A DNA stretch of 64,000 nucleotides from an uncultured Prevotella sp. Lineage in GTDB: Bacteria; Bacteroidota; Bacteroidia; Bacteroidales; Bacteroidaceae. The position numbers and the translations under genes are program-made. Shown here one piece after another: positions 34,442 to 42,475 of this stretch. Each line of letters begins with the position of its first letter. Within the stretch, counting starts at the first letter, position 1. A model generated the notes under the pieces. It was not told the DNA's origin. It searched no databases and worked only from the letters and a program-made list of their open reading frames with translations. The DNA lies in contig CAMVOS010000002.1 in assembly GCA_947169185.1 (NCBI GenBank), positions 78,080 to 142,079 on the forward strand, read 5' to 3'.

Positions 34442-35671
34442 CTAATTTAACAGACGACGGGCAAAATAGCGTACGGGATACCATACGCTAAGGAAGCCGA
34501 CGGCTATGACTGTCAGGAAAATCAGTGCGATGTCCAGTGGATGGACGCTGACAGGATAGGCGTTGACGATGAAGTTGCCCTCGCTGGCCCCTAAGCGGAC
34601 GATGCCGAACTGCTGTTGCAGCCAGCACAGCAGGAGACCAGTCAGAATGCCGATAACAGCACCAATGACACTAATCATACGCCCTTCGAACAGGAAGATG
34701 CGGCTAATCTGACTGTCGTTGGCGCCCATATTGCGCAATGTTAGCACATCGTTGCGCTTGTCGATAATCAGCATGGATAGCGAGCCGATGATGTTGAAGC
34801 AGGCTATCATAAGGATAAAGGTGAGGAAGATGTATGCAATGAGTTTCTCAACCTTCATAATGCGGAAGGTGTCTTCCTGCTGCTCATAGCGGTCGAGTAC
34901 CTGGTATTTCTGTCCGGCAATCTCACGCATCTCGTCCTTGACACGGTCGAAATTGCTGCCGGGCTTCAGACGTAGTTCCAGAGAAGACAAGTTGCCTTCC
35001 TGTTGAAAAAGGTTACGGGCAAAAGCCAATGAGGTGAGAATGTAGTTCTTGTCGTACTTGCCTTGTTTCATGCAGAATACGACACCAGGCGAATAAAGCT
35101 CGTCCTCGACGAATCCATCGGTAGGATCGGCCATGTTAAGCTGTCCCTCACGACGCGGAGCATAAATCTTCAGCGGTTGTGGGTAGGTATATCCCAAACC
35201 CATCTGGTAGGCTACACCTAGTCCAGGAATGCCGTAGTTGATGTCGGCAGCATGAAGTTCGAAGGTACCGTCACCCTCTAATATTTCACGGATATGCGTC
35301 AGCTGGTCGAAGTTGTCTTCCACACCTTTTATCTTGACCATCATCTGACGATTGTCATAGATAGCCAAGGCCTGGTCCTCCAACGTCTCTGTAGCGACGT
35401 CGACCTCAGGCAATTGGCGAATCTTGGTCAGGATGGGGTCGTCGGCAGGGGCACTCTTACCCTTGACGGGAACAACCTTCAGCTGAGGGTCCATCTGGGT
35501 AAAGAAGGATGCCACGAGATCGTGGAAACCATTAAACACAGACAGCGTGACTACCAAAGCCATCGTGGCGACTGCTACTCCGACAACAGAAATGCCGCTG
35601 ATGACGTTGATGGCGTGAGTGGACTTCTTGGAGAAGAGATATCTACGCGCAATATAGAAGGGAAAATTCAT
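34442..35671 (-). CDS. Lipoprotein-releasing ABC transporter permease, LolC/LolE type
   Basis: The 409-residue membrane protein matches the FtsX/LolCE permease fold, which extracts lipoproteins from the inner membrane for transport to the outer membrane. It opens with the family sequence YIARRYLFSKKSTHAINVIS, has a first helix (VVGVAVATMALVVTLSVFNG), a large periplasmic domain (about 50-265), then three C-terminal helices (FLTFILMIACFNIIGSLSML). The ATPase partner is not in the window. It lies 15 bases downstream of rbfA in the same direction. Confidence 0.9.
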   Translation of the reverse strand: MNFPFYIARRYLFSKKSTHAINVISGISVVGVAVATMALVVTLSVFNGFHDLVASFFTQMDPQLKVVPVKGKSAPADDPILTKIRQLPEVDVATETLEDQALAIYDNRQMMVKIKGVEDNFDQLTHIREILEGDGTFELHAADINYGIPGLGVAYQMGLGYTYPQPLKIYAPRREGQLNMADPTDGFVEDELYSPGVVFCMKQGKYDKNYILTSLAFARNLFQQEGNLSSLELRLKPGSNFDRVKDEMREIAGQKYQVLDRYEQQEDTFRIMKVEKLIAYIFLTFILMIACFNIIGSLSMLIIDKRNDVLTLRNMGANDSQISRIFLFEGRMISVIGAVIGILTGLLLCWLQQQFGIVRLGASEGNFIVNAYPVSVHPLDIALIFLTVIAVGFLSVWYPVRYFARRLLN

Positions 35672-35686
35672 GCGGTAGCGAATTTT

Positions 35687-36022
35687 TCACTTTTTCAGCA
35701 GTTCGTCAATGCGCTCGATGTAGTCCAGTGAGTCGTCGATAAAGAAGCGGAGCTCAGGAATGATGCGCATCTGATGACGGATGCGTGTGCCCAGCTCGAA
35801 GCGTATCTGCTTCTCGTTACGGGTGATGTTCTGTATCAGCTCTTCGCCACGCTCAGACGGGAAAATGCTGAGGTATGCCGTGCAGATGCTGAGGTCGGGA
35901 CTGATCTTCGTACGTGTCACGCTGACCATCACACCATGCATAGCGCGGGTCTGCTCCTGAAAGATCAGTGAAAGTTCTTTCTGGAGCAGACGGGCTATCT
36001 TGTTTTGTCTCGTTTCTTGCAT
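35687..36022 (-). CDS. rbfA: Ribosome-binding factor A
   Basis: Helps mature the 30S subunit and adapt cells to cold by binding near the 16S 5' end. The 111-residue protein shows the KH-like fold with KIARLLQKELSLIFQEQ, VMVSVTRTKISPDLS, AYLSIFP, and the end LGTRIRHQMRIIPELRFFID-DSLDYIERIDELL. It lies between the LolE-type gene and the FKBP genes, separated from the latter by 2 bases. Confidence 0.94.
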   Translation of the reverse strand: MQETRQNKIARLLQKELSLIFQEQTRAMHGVMVSVTRTKISPDLSICTAYLSIFPSERGEELIQNITRNEKQIRFELGTRIRHQMRIIPELRFFIDDSLDYIERIDELLKK

Positions 36023-36024
36023 AA

Positions 36025-36951
36025 TTACTTGTTGTCGTCTTTCTTCTCTTCCTTCTTGTCTTCTACGATTTCAAGTACTTCTACGTCGAAGATGAGAGCG
36101 CTGAAAGGCTTGATCTGACCAGCGTCGCGATTGCCGTAGGCCAGCTCCTGTGGAATGTAAAGCTGCCACTTCGAGCCGACAGGCATCAGCGTGAGAGCTT
36201 CAGTCCATCCCTTGATGACCTGATTAGGTGCGAAGGTAGCAGGCTCACCGCCATGCTTCTCGGTGGAGTCAAAGACGGTACCGTCAATGAGACGACCCTC
36301 ATACTTTACCTTCACCTTGTCAGTCTCCTTGGCTACCGGACCGTTACCCTTTACAAGCACCTTGTACATCAGACCACTGGGCAGTACGGTGATGCCAGAC
36401 TTCTTTTTCTTAGCCAGTTTAGCCTGACCAGCCATAAAGTCCTCGCCAGCCTTCTTGTTGGCGCCATACTGTTCCAACAGGGCATCGTTCTTCACCACAT
36501 CCATCAGACGCTTGGCCAACGTCTGGGCGTTTTCAACGCTCATCAGACCGTCCTTACCAGTGACACCACTCAGGAAACCAGCCATAAACAGGTCCATCGA
36601 GATGCTCTTGTTGCTGTTGTCACCAAACAATTCCTTGTTGATGCCAGGCTTCATCTGACGCAGAATCTGCTGACCAATCTGAATACCTTCGTAGTAGGCT
36701 GCCTTATCCTGGGATTCCTCAGCGTAGGCTCCCTCTTTCAGACCCTTTACGAAGTTGTCCATAACATTCGTAGCGTTCAGGTCGATGTGTCTCTGCTTAG
36801 AGAGATAATCCTTCAGACCCTGTGTCTGGGCCATACCGATGCTATAGCTCAGTGAGTCCACACGTGTAGGGGGAATCTGCTGGGCCTGTACTGAATTGAA
36901 AGTAGCACCCACCGCGAGAAGGGCGAGTGCTACCATGATATTCTTCTTCAT
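36025..36951 (-). CDS. FKBP-type peptidyl-prolyl isomerase, secreted
   Basis: Catalyses proline cis-trans isomerisation. The 308-residue protein has a non-lipoprotein signal peptide (AVGATFNSVQAQ), an FKBP N-terminal dimer-type domain (SYSIGMAQTQGLKDYLSK), then the isomerase domain with VKVKYEGRLIDGTVFDST, QVIKGWTEALTLMPVGSKW and YIPQELAYGNRDAG. A Lys/Glu tail ends it. Its start overlaps the stop of the next FKBP gene (TAATG), and the two proteins share the same layout: an ancient tandem duplication. Confidence 0.92.
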   Translation of the reverse strand: MKKNIMVALALLAVGATFNSVQAQQIPPTRVDSLSYSIGMAQTQGLKDYLSKQRHIDLNATNVMDNFVKGLKEGAYAEESQDKAAYYEGIQIGQQILRQMKPGINKELFGDNSNKSISMDLFMAGFLSGVTGKDGLMSVENAQTLAKRLMDVVKNDALLEQYGANKKAGEDFMAGQAKLAKKKKSGITVLPSGLMYKVLVKGNGPVAKETDKVKVKYEGRLIDGTVFDSTEKHGGEPATFAPNQVIKGWTEALTLMPVGSKWQLYIPQELAYGNRDAGQIKPFSALIFDVEVLEIVEDKKEEKKDDNK

Positions 36952-37832
36952 TATTTCTTAGGATCTACTTCGAGCAATTCAATCTTGAAAATAAGCATAG
37001 AGAAAGGCTTGATGTCTGCACCCTGCTGACGCTCACCGTAAGCCAGCTCCTGGGGAATGTAAACCTCCCAAGTAGAACCAGCAGGCATGTTGGTCAGAGC
37101 ATCTGTCCAACCCTTGATAACCTGATTGGCACGGAAGTCTGCAGGCTGACCACGCTTGTATGAACTGTCGAATACCTTGCCATCGAGTGTCTTACCCTCG
37201 TAGTGTACCTTTACGCGAGAAGTATCGGCAGGAATGGCACCGGTACCTTCCTTCAGCACCTTGTACTGAACACCGCTGGGCAGCACCTTTACGCCTTCTT
37301 TCTTGGCATTCTCAGCCAGGAATTTCTCGCCTTCCTTCTTGTTGGGGCCGAACTCCTTCTCCATGTTCTTGGCCTTGATGGTGCGCATCATGTCCTGAGC
37401 GACCTGAGCTGCGGAGTCAACAGTCATCAGACCACCCTTGCCCAGTGTACCAGCTACGAAGCCTGCCATGAAGTTCTTCAGTGAGATGCTCTTGGTAGAG
37501 TCGTCGCCAAACAACTGGTTGTTGATACCCTTTACCATCTGGTTGCTGATCTGCTGACCAATCTGGATACCAGCATAATAAGCAGCCTTCTTCTTGTCGT
37601 CGCCAGAGTTTGCACCTTCGTTTAGACCCTTGATGAAATCGTCCATGTAAGCGGTGTCAACACCCATACGACCTACGAGATAGTCCTTTAGACCCTGAGT
37701 CTGAGCCATACCGATGGCGTAACTGACAGTGTCAATGTCTGTCTTCAGGTTGGCATTAGGTGTACCATTGCCGCATGACCACATCATGACGGCAGCAACA
37801 GCTGCAATAGCAGCAAATGTAAACTTTTTCAT
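36951..37832 (-). CDS. FKBP-type peptidyl-prolyl isomerase, lipoprotein
   Basis: The 293-residue protein is a paralogue of its downstream neighbour, but its signal ends in the lipobox MMWSC, so it is probably membrane-anchored. It has the same dimer domain (SYAIGMAQTQGLKDYLVG) and isomerase core (VKVHYEGKTLDGKVFDSS, QVIKGWTDALTNMPAGSTW, YIPQELAYGERQQG). A proline-isomerase and chaperone role in the periplasm is expected. Confidence 0.92.
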   Translation of the reverse strand: MKKFTFAAIAAVAAVMMWSCGNGTPNANLKTDIDTVSYAIGMAQTQGLKDYLVGRMGVDTAYMDDFIKGLNEGANSGDDKKKAAYYAGIQIGQQISNQMVKGINNQLFGDDSTKSISLKNFMAGFVAGTLGKGGLMTVDSAAQVAQDMMRTIKAKNMEKEFGPNKKEGEKFLAENAKKEGVKVLPSGVQYKVLKEGTGAIPADTSRVKVHYEGKTLDGKVFDSSYKRGQPADFRANQVIKGWTDALTNMPAGSTWEVYIPQELAYGERQQGADIKPFSMLIFKIELLEVDPKK

Positions 37833-37855
37833 TGTTCTCTTTAATTTTTTTATTT

Positions 37856-37881
37856 CGTTATTACGTTATATCGTTATTTCG
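37856..37881. repeat. CGTTATT octamer-spaced array
   Basis: CGTTATT-A, CGTTATA-T, CGTTATT-T, CG: three units spaced 8 bases apart in the gap between two FKBP genes. Confidence 0.7.
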
Positions 37882-37882
37882 A

Positions 37883-38488
37883 TTACATCACCTCTATCAG
37901 CTCTACATCAAAAATGAGTGCTGCAAAGGGAGGAATAGATCCACCGGCGCCACCCTCACCGTATGCCAGACGGTAGGGGATGAAGAAGCGGTACTTTGCA
38001 CCCTCCTGCATCAGCTGCAGACCTTCCGTCCAACCGGCAATAACCTGCTGGAGTCCGAAGACGGCAGGCTCGCCACGCTGTACACTTGAGTCAAAGACGG
38101 TACCGTCGATGAGGAAACCCTCGTAGTGGCACTTAACGCTATCCTTGGCAGACGGCTTCTTACCATTACCTTCCTTTAATACCTGATATTGCAGGCCAGA
38201 GGGTAGGGTGATGACACCGTCCTTCTTGGCGTTCTCGGCCAGATACTTCTCGCCAGCCTCCTTATGAGCCTTGCCAGCTTCAGCGCGCTGTTTGCTGATT
38301 TTCTGCTCCTGCTGAGCAAAGAATTCCTGAACAATCTGCTGAGCTTCGCTGCTTTTTATCTTCAAATCCTTACCTGCCAGCACATCCTTCACGGCCTGTG
38401 CAAAATCATCGATATTCAGCTCCTGACCACCCATGTTTGCCAACTGGTGACCAATGCCGATACCCAATGCGTAACTTACTTTATCCAT
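37883..38488 (-). CDS. FKBP-type peptidyl-prolyl isomerase, FklB-like, cytoplasmic
   Basis: The 201-residue protein has the same two-domain layout as the two neighbours but no signal peptide: MDKVSYALGIGIGHQLANMG, a long helix (about 70-100), then VKCHYEGFLIDGTVFDSS, GWTEGLQLMQEGAKYRFFIP and AYGEGGAGGSIPPFAALIFD. First gene of the FKBP operon, read from the promoter at 38533-38540. The gap to the second FKBP (50 bases) holds a CGTTATT array. Confidence 0.93.
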   Translation of the reverse strand: MDKVSYALGIGIGHQLANMGGQELNIDDFAQAVKDVLAGKDLKIKSSEAQQIVQEFFAQQEQKISKQRAEAGKAHKEAGEKYLAENAKKDGVITLPSGLQYQVLKEGNGKKPSAKDSVKCHYEGFLIDGTVFDSSVQRGEPAVFGLQQVIAGWTEGLQLMQEGAKYRFFIPYRLAYGEGGAGGSIPPFAALIFDVELIEVM

Positions 38489-38532
38489 TTCTTTTCTCTA
38501 TATTAATAATGTATATACGTACAAATCGGCTG

Positions 38533-38540
38533 CAAAGGTA
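38533..38540 (-). promoter_or_regulatory. -7 box of the FKBP operon
   Basis: Minus-strand TACCTTTG followed by CAGCC, about 45 bases before the start of the first FKBP gene. Confidence 0.66.
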
Positions 38541-38614
38541 CAACTTTTCTATGATTTATGAACGTAATTTCGCGAAAAATTGCTAATTTTGTGCATTCTT
38601 AATACTTTTAGCTT

Positions 38615-39301
38615 ATGAAAAAGATTGTAGTTTTAACAGGTGCAGGCATGTCAGTAGAGAGTGGACTGAAGACTTTCCGGGATGCCGACGGTCTTTGGGA
38701 AGAGTATCCCGTACAACAAGTTGCCACTCATGAGGGCTGGCTCAACGATCCAACGTTGGTGACAAACTTCTATAACATGCTGCGAAAGAAGTGCTGGGGT
38801 GTTAAGCCCAACGAAGGTCATCGCCTGGTGGCTGAGTTGGAGAAAAACTATGACGTGACGGTCGTGACTCAGAATGTCGATAACCTACACGAACAGGCTG
38901 GTTCCTCGAAGGTTATCCATCTGCATGGCGAACTGATGAAGGTTTGTTCCAGTAACGATCCTGATGACCCGCGCTACCAGCAGTTGCTGACGCCTGACAA
39001 TTGTGAAATCGAACCAGGCACGAAGGCTGGCGATGGTTCCTTGCTGCGTCCGTTCATCGTATTCTTTGGCGAGGCTGTGCCCAACATCACCGTTGCTGCC
39101 GAGGAGTGTCAGACGGCCGACATCTTTATCATCATCGGCACGTCACTCAATGTCTACCCTGCTGCCGGACTCATCCATTATGTCCGTCCTGGTGTGCCCG
39201 TTTACCTCATCGACCCCAACCCCATTAGTGCTGGTGCCAATGTCACGCAGATACAGAAAGGTGCCTCCGAGGGTATGAAGGAATTGCTGCAAAAATTGTA
39301 A
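38615..39301 (+). CDS. NAD-dependent deacylase of the sirtuin family, lacking the zinc cysteines
   Basis: Predicted to remove acyl groups from lysines using NAD. The 228-residue protein has the NAD-binding LTGAGMSVESGLKTFRD, the conserved TQNVDNLHEQAG, the catalytic His in VIHLHGELMKVC and IIIGTSLNVYPAAGLI. The four zinc-binding cysteines of most sirtuins are absent: the region after HGEL contains only scattered Cys (KVCSSNDPDDPRY and DNCEIEPGT). A TAATTTTG -7 box lies at 38584-38591. Confidence 0.9.
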   Translation: MKKIVVLTGAGMSVESGLKTFRDADGLWEEYPVQQVATHEGWLNDPTLVTNFYNMLRKKCWGVKPNEGHRLVAELEKNYDVTVVTQNVDNLHEQAGSSKVIHLHGELMKVCSSNDPDDPRYQQLLTPDNCEIEPGTKAGDGSLLRPFIVFFGEAVPNITVAAEECQTADIFIIIGTSLNVYPAAGLIHYVRPGVPVYLIDPNPISAGANVTQIQKGASEGMKELLQKL

Positions 39302-39382
39302 GAAAAAAGTAAAGCTACCTCTCACAGGCAGCTTTACTCCGAGGAAAATGATAAATATAGATTAAAATTACTAGTTGTGTGC
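39302..39382 (-). ncRNA. Candidate small RNA of about 80 bases
   Basis: A consensus promoter on the minus strand (TTG at 39416-39414, 19 bp, TACCTTTG at 39394-39387) reads into a short stretch without any start codon. This ends in the strong hairpin GTAAAGCT-A-CCT/AGG-AGCTTTAC (39309-39337), followed by TTTTTT. It lies between the protease gene and the sirtuin gene, and its 3' end abuts the sirtuin 3' end. No coding frame fits. It could be an independent sRNA, or the promoter could be accidental and the hairpin simply the protease terminator. Confidence 0.5.
39303..39337 (-). terminator. Intrinsic terminator with U6 tract
   Basis: GTAAAGCT (39309-39316) pairs with AGCTTTAC (39330-39337), extended by CCT/AGG inside. 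The minus-strand transcript then runs TTTTTT. It can end either the S41 protease transcript or the candidate sRNA. Confidence 0.85.
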
Positions 39383-39386
39383 GATA

Positions 39387-39416
39387 CAAAGGTACGAATA
39401 GTTTTTGATTCTGCAA
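39387..39416 (-). promoter_or_regulatory. Promoter of the candidate small RNA
   Basis: TTG, 19 bp, TACCTTTG on the minus strand, starting transcription near 39381. Confidence 0.6.
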
Positions 39417-39481
39417 TACTTTTTTGTAGGAAAAGTGTATATTTAACGCTATTTTAACACTTACTCCCCCTTTTTTGTCGT

Positions 39482-41086
39482 TCAATCCGATTTTGCGTCC
39501 TTTTCTTTGCCATTTATGATGCGCAAATAGGCATCCTTATCGTTCAGGATTTCCTTCGCTTTATCAAGGGTTTTGTCTGAACGAAGGGCTACTTGTAGTT
39601 CTCCGCCCTGATAATAGTAGGCTGACACGATGTCCTGTTCCAGCAACTGCTGAATCTCCTGTCGGTGGGCATCCATGTCACGAGCCACATCGTGATGGTC
39701 TATCTTGGCCTTCAGCGCATCAAACTCAGCCTTAGCGTCGTCATAATAGCCTTCAAATTTTGCTGTCTTGATCAGTTCGTCAAACTGTTTCTTGCTCACT
39801 TGGTCGTAGGTAAATCCAGCTTTGATGACACGTTGCTTGAAGTCCTCGTAGTCCGCATCAGTCAGGTGGAAGTCCTTGGCAGGTGCTATCGTGGCATGCT
39901 TCGAGATGTAGTCCACCACGTAGTCCAGCATGACTTCCGTAGAGTCTATGCGGTTCAGGTACAGCGTGATGTTGGCCATTGTGTCAGGCTTTACCTCCAC
40001 GTCCGGCTTGATGCCTTCTTCCATCGTGATACCTCTGCCGCTGGGCAGGTAGTAGCGCGACGTTGTCAGCTTCAGATTGGCATTGTAGGGTAGGTCGATG
40101 TTGGGCACCTGCACCAGTCCCTTTCCGTAAGTACGCGTACCTATTATAATACCGCGCTTCAGATCCTGCAGTGCACCACTGGTAATCTCTGATGCCGATG
40201 CCGTTTCCTGATTTACCAGTACCACGATTGGCATCACCGTGTCCAGTGGTTCCATGCGCGTCTTATACTCGTTGTTGGCGCGCTTCAGCTTTCCTTTCGT
40301 CTCAACAATACGCTGGCCCTTGGGTATCCACATGTTCAGTATGTCCACGCACTCTGCCAGCGAACCGCCACCATTGCCACGCAAGTCCAATACCAACTTT
40401 TCGGCACCCTGCTTCTTCAAGTCCAAAAAGGCCAGGCGCATAGGCTTTGCAGGCTCGCCGGTAAACGTGTTCAGATTGATGTACCCAATCTTGTCCTTGC
40501 CTTCGTCCAGCATGCCATACCATGTAATCTCTGGCATCTTAATGCTTCGGCGGGTAATCTTGAAGCTCATCTTCTTACCGGTCGACGGACGCTGAATCTT
40601 CAGCATGAACGTCGTGCCTGACTCACCACGTAAGTGACTGCTCACGTAGCTGGTGTTCTTATCTGTCATCAGTGTATCGTCAATCTGCAGGATGATGTCA
40701 CCCTTCTTCAAGCCGGCTTCAGCCGCAGGCATGCCTTCGTAGGGCTCTTCCACCACCACACGCTTCAATTTCTGATGGTAGCGAATCAGTGCACCGACAC
40801 CAGCATACTTACCCGTCAGCATCGTCTTCAGCTCCTTCTGACGCGCCTCAGGATAATACTCTGTATAGCGGTCCAGAGAGTGCAGCATGGCGTCAATACC
40901 TGCCGTTATCACCTTGTTGGCATCCAGCGTATCCACATACATCAAGTCCAGATTCTTGTAGAGCGCATTGAATATCTCAAGGTTCTTGCTGACTTCCAGA
41001 TTATGATTCTTCGTGCCCTGGCCATTCATTGTCAACGACATGAAGCAGGCACATATCAGTAGAAATATACTTCTTTTCATCTTCAT
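39482..41086 (-). CDS. S41 family C-terminal processing peptidase
   Basis: A periplasmic protease of the tail-specific (Ctp/Prc) family. From ATG at 41086 the protein has 534 residues: signal peptide (LICACFMSLTMNGQ), N-terminal helical part, a PDZ domain (about 75-165, ILQIDDTLMTDKNTSYV), then the S41 catalytic domain with LVLDLRGNGGGSLAECVDIL, the catalytic Ser in QETASASEITSGALQ and the Lys in RTYGKGLVQ. A long C-terminal helical extension follows. A TAATTTTG box at 41112-41105 places the transcript start near 41099, which excludes the ATG at 41107. Confidence 0.93.
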   Translation of the reverse strand: MKMKRSIFLLICACFMSLTMNGQGTKNHNLEVSKNLEIFNALYKNLDLMYVDTLDANKVITAGIDAMLHSLDRYTEYYPEARQKELKTMLTGKYAGVGALIRYHQKLKRVVVEEPYEGMPAAEAGLKKGDIILQIDDTLMTDKNTSYVSSHLRGESGTTFMLKIQRPSTGKKMSFKITRRSIKMPEITWYGMLDEGKDKIGYINLNTFTGEPAKPMRLAFLDLKKQGAEKLVLDLRGNGGGSLAECVDILNMWIPKGQRIVETKGKLKRANNEYKTRMEPLDTVMPIVVLVNQETASASEITSGALQDLKRGIIIGTRTYGKGLVQVPNIDLPYNANLKLTTSRYYLPSGRGITMEEGIKPDVEVKPDTMANITLYLNRIDSTEVMLDYVVDYISKHATIAPAKDFHLTDADYEDFKQRVIKAGFTYDQVSKKQFDELIKTAKFEGYYDDAKAEFDALKAKIDHHDVARDMDAHRQEIQQLLEQDIVSAYYYQGGELQVALRSDKTLDKAKEILNDKDAYLRIINGKEKDAKSD

Positions 41087-41104
41087 TTTCGTTCTTAATC
41101 GCTG

Positions 41105-41112
41105 CAAAATTA
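41105..41112 (-). promoter_or_regulatory. -7 box of the S41 protease gene
   Basis: Minus-strand TAATTTTG followed by CAGCG, about 19 bases before the start codon. Confidence 0.62.
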
Positions 41113-41151
41113 CAAAAAAATACCCATTCCGTGAATTTTTTTGCCAAAAAG

Positions 41152-41183
41152 TTTGCAGGTTTCGAATTTTTGTCTTACCTTTG
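41152..41183 (+). promoter_or_regulatory. Promoter of tRNA-Asn
   Basis: TTTG (41152-41155), 20 bp, TACCTTTG (41176-41183), followed by CACCCG. A full consensus promoter 32 bases before the tRNA. Confidence 0.82.
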
Positions 41184-41215
41184 CACCCGCAAATCAGAAA
41201 TGAGGCGCATTGACT

Positions 41216-41289
41216 GCTTCAGTAGCTCAGTTGGTTAGAGCACCTGACTGTTAATCAGGGGGTCGTTGGTTCAAGCCCATCCTGAAGCG
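41216..41289 (+). tRNA. tRNA-Asn (anticodon GTT)
   Basis: Acceptor GCTTCAG/CTGAAGC pairs perfectly, with discriminator G. D-arm GCTC/GAGC, anticodon stem CTGAC/ATCAG region around loop TGTTAAT with anticodon GTT. T-arm GTTGG-TTCAAGC-CCATC has one T-T mismatch in the stem. No CCA is encoded. It has its own promoter and a strong terminator 3 bases downstream. Confidence 0.94.
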
Positions 41290-41292
41290 CAA

Positions 41293-41322
41293 AAGTCCCG
41301 AGAGCAATCTCGGGACTTTTTG
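41293..41322 (+). terminator. Intrinsic terminator of tRNA-Asn
   Basis: AAGTCCCGAGA and TCTCGGGACTT form a perfect 11-bp stem with a GCAA loop, followed by TTTTG. Confidence 0.93.
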
Positions 41323-41359
41323 TTGCTTAACTTCGTTGAATCACGTCGTGACTATCCTC

Positions 41360-41860
41360 TTACTGTTCCGTGATTTCAGGATGCTGGACAGCCAACGGCA
41401 TGTCTTTCTGCGCGAGGTAGAACATGTAGAGGATGACAGGCTTGTCGCCAGTATTCTCGCCGTGGTGGATGGTGTTCACCATCTCGACGACGGGCTCACC
41501 CTCGTGCACCACCTTCTTCTTGCCATCCAGTCCGATGATGGTCAGTTCACCCTGCATCAGCACGCCATAGTTGATGACGGGGTGGTGGTGCCAGCCCAGC
41601 TTCTGACCGACGGGGAACACATATTTCATGGCTACCAGCTCAGGTTTCCCCTTCAGATAGTCAGGCAGTTCCACGCCGTCCCAGCTCTGGCTGGTGCGGA
41701 TCAGCTCGGTTTTCTCCACCTCTTGCTTTACCTCAGCACTATCGGCTTTGGCCTCCTGTACGGTAGTTTCCTGCACACTCGCTTTCTTACACGATGTCAA
41801 CACACTTGAGCCGCAGATGGTAAGGATGGCGGCAAGCATCCATAGTTTCATTGTTTTCAT
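41360..41860 (-). CDS. Cupin-domain lipoprotein
   Basis: A 166-residue protein with a lipoprotein signal (lipobox VLTSC), a Lys/Glu/Val-rich linker (about 25-50) and a single cupin barrel. The first metal motif is KLGWHHHPVINYGVLMQGEL, with the His cluster and Glu; the second is VEMVNTIHHGENTGDKP. Such cupins bind a metal and may act on or sense small molecules; the function is unknown. It lies 60 bases downstream of the hypothetical membrane protein, with a 9-base array in the gap. Confidence 0.8.
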   Translation of the reverse strand: MKTMKLWMLAAILTICGSSVLTSCKKASVQETTVQEAKADSAEVKQEVEKTELIRTSQSWDGVELPDYLKGKPELVAMKYVFPVGQKLGWHHHPVINYGVLMQGELTIIGLDGKKKVVHEGEPVVEMVNTIHHGENTGDKPVILYMFYLAQKDMPLAVQHPEITEQ

Positions 41861-41861
41861 A

Positions 41862-41911
41862 TCTTCTTTAACTTCTATAACTTCGTTAACTTCTTTGACT
41901 TCGCTAACTCC
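41862..41911. repeat. Nine-base array between two minus-strand genes
   Basis: Units ACTTCTTTA, ACTTCTATA, ACTTCGTTA, ACTTCTTTG, ACTTCGCTA-like repeat every 9 bases and fill most of the intergenic gap. Confidence 0.82.
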
Positions 41912-41920
41912 TTCCCAAAA

Positions 41921-42475
41921 TCACTCCTCCGCTTCAGTCACAAAGCAGGCCACGAGGCCGTAGGTGATGGTGGGGCGTATCCAGATCTCGGTCATCAGAT
42001 AGTTGGTATATTCGTTGATGGGTTCGAGGTAGATGTCGAGATTGTAGAGCGAGGCTATGAGTATGTCGACGACGCAGATGGCCCACAGGTTGCGCTTGGT
42101 GTAGCTCTGCCAGTTCTTACGGGCATAGAAGAAGGTAAGCATGCAGAGCAGGAGCACTGAGAGCATGAAACACACCAGGTGGAGGGCATAGTAGGCCAAG
42201 GGTGGCGCAAACAAGATGTCGCGCAGCAGCACCGTTATACCCACTGATATGGAGCACCAGTAGTTAAACCGCTGGCTGTCCAGACGGTTGAAGAAGTACA
42301 TCCATATCATTGCCAGACAGGCAATGTAGAACAGGTTGAGCACTAGTTCGGGCCAGGCCTCGCTGAGTCCGAAATAATACACGGCATAGAGCATCACACC
42401 CACCGACAAGGTGCCACCGACAGCGGTAATCACAATATCGAAAATCTTCGCGTTTTTCTTGAATCTTGTCTGCAT
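41921..42475 (-). CDS. Hypothetical integral membrane protein
   Basis: I do not recognise a family. The 184-residue protein has about five hydrophobic helices (IVITAVGGTLSVGVMLYAVYY, LVLNLFYIACLAMIWMYFF, ISVGITVLLRDILF, LHLVCFMLSVLLLCMLTFFY, LWAICVVDILIASLYNL) and a charged N-terminus (MQTRFKKNAK). Its promoter is a minus-strand TACCTTTG at 42510-42503. It is probably cotranscribed with the cupin lipoprotein. Confidence 0.72.
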   Translation of the reverse strand: MQTRFKKNAKIFDIVITAVGGTLSVGVMLYAVYYFGLSEAWPELVLNLFYIACLAMIWMYFFNRLDSQRFNYWCSISVGITVLLRDILFAPPLAYYALHLVCFMLSVLLLCMLTFFYARKNWQSYTKRNLWAICVVDILIASLYNLDIYLEPINEYTNYLMTEIWIRPTITYGLVACFVTEAEE

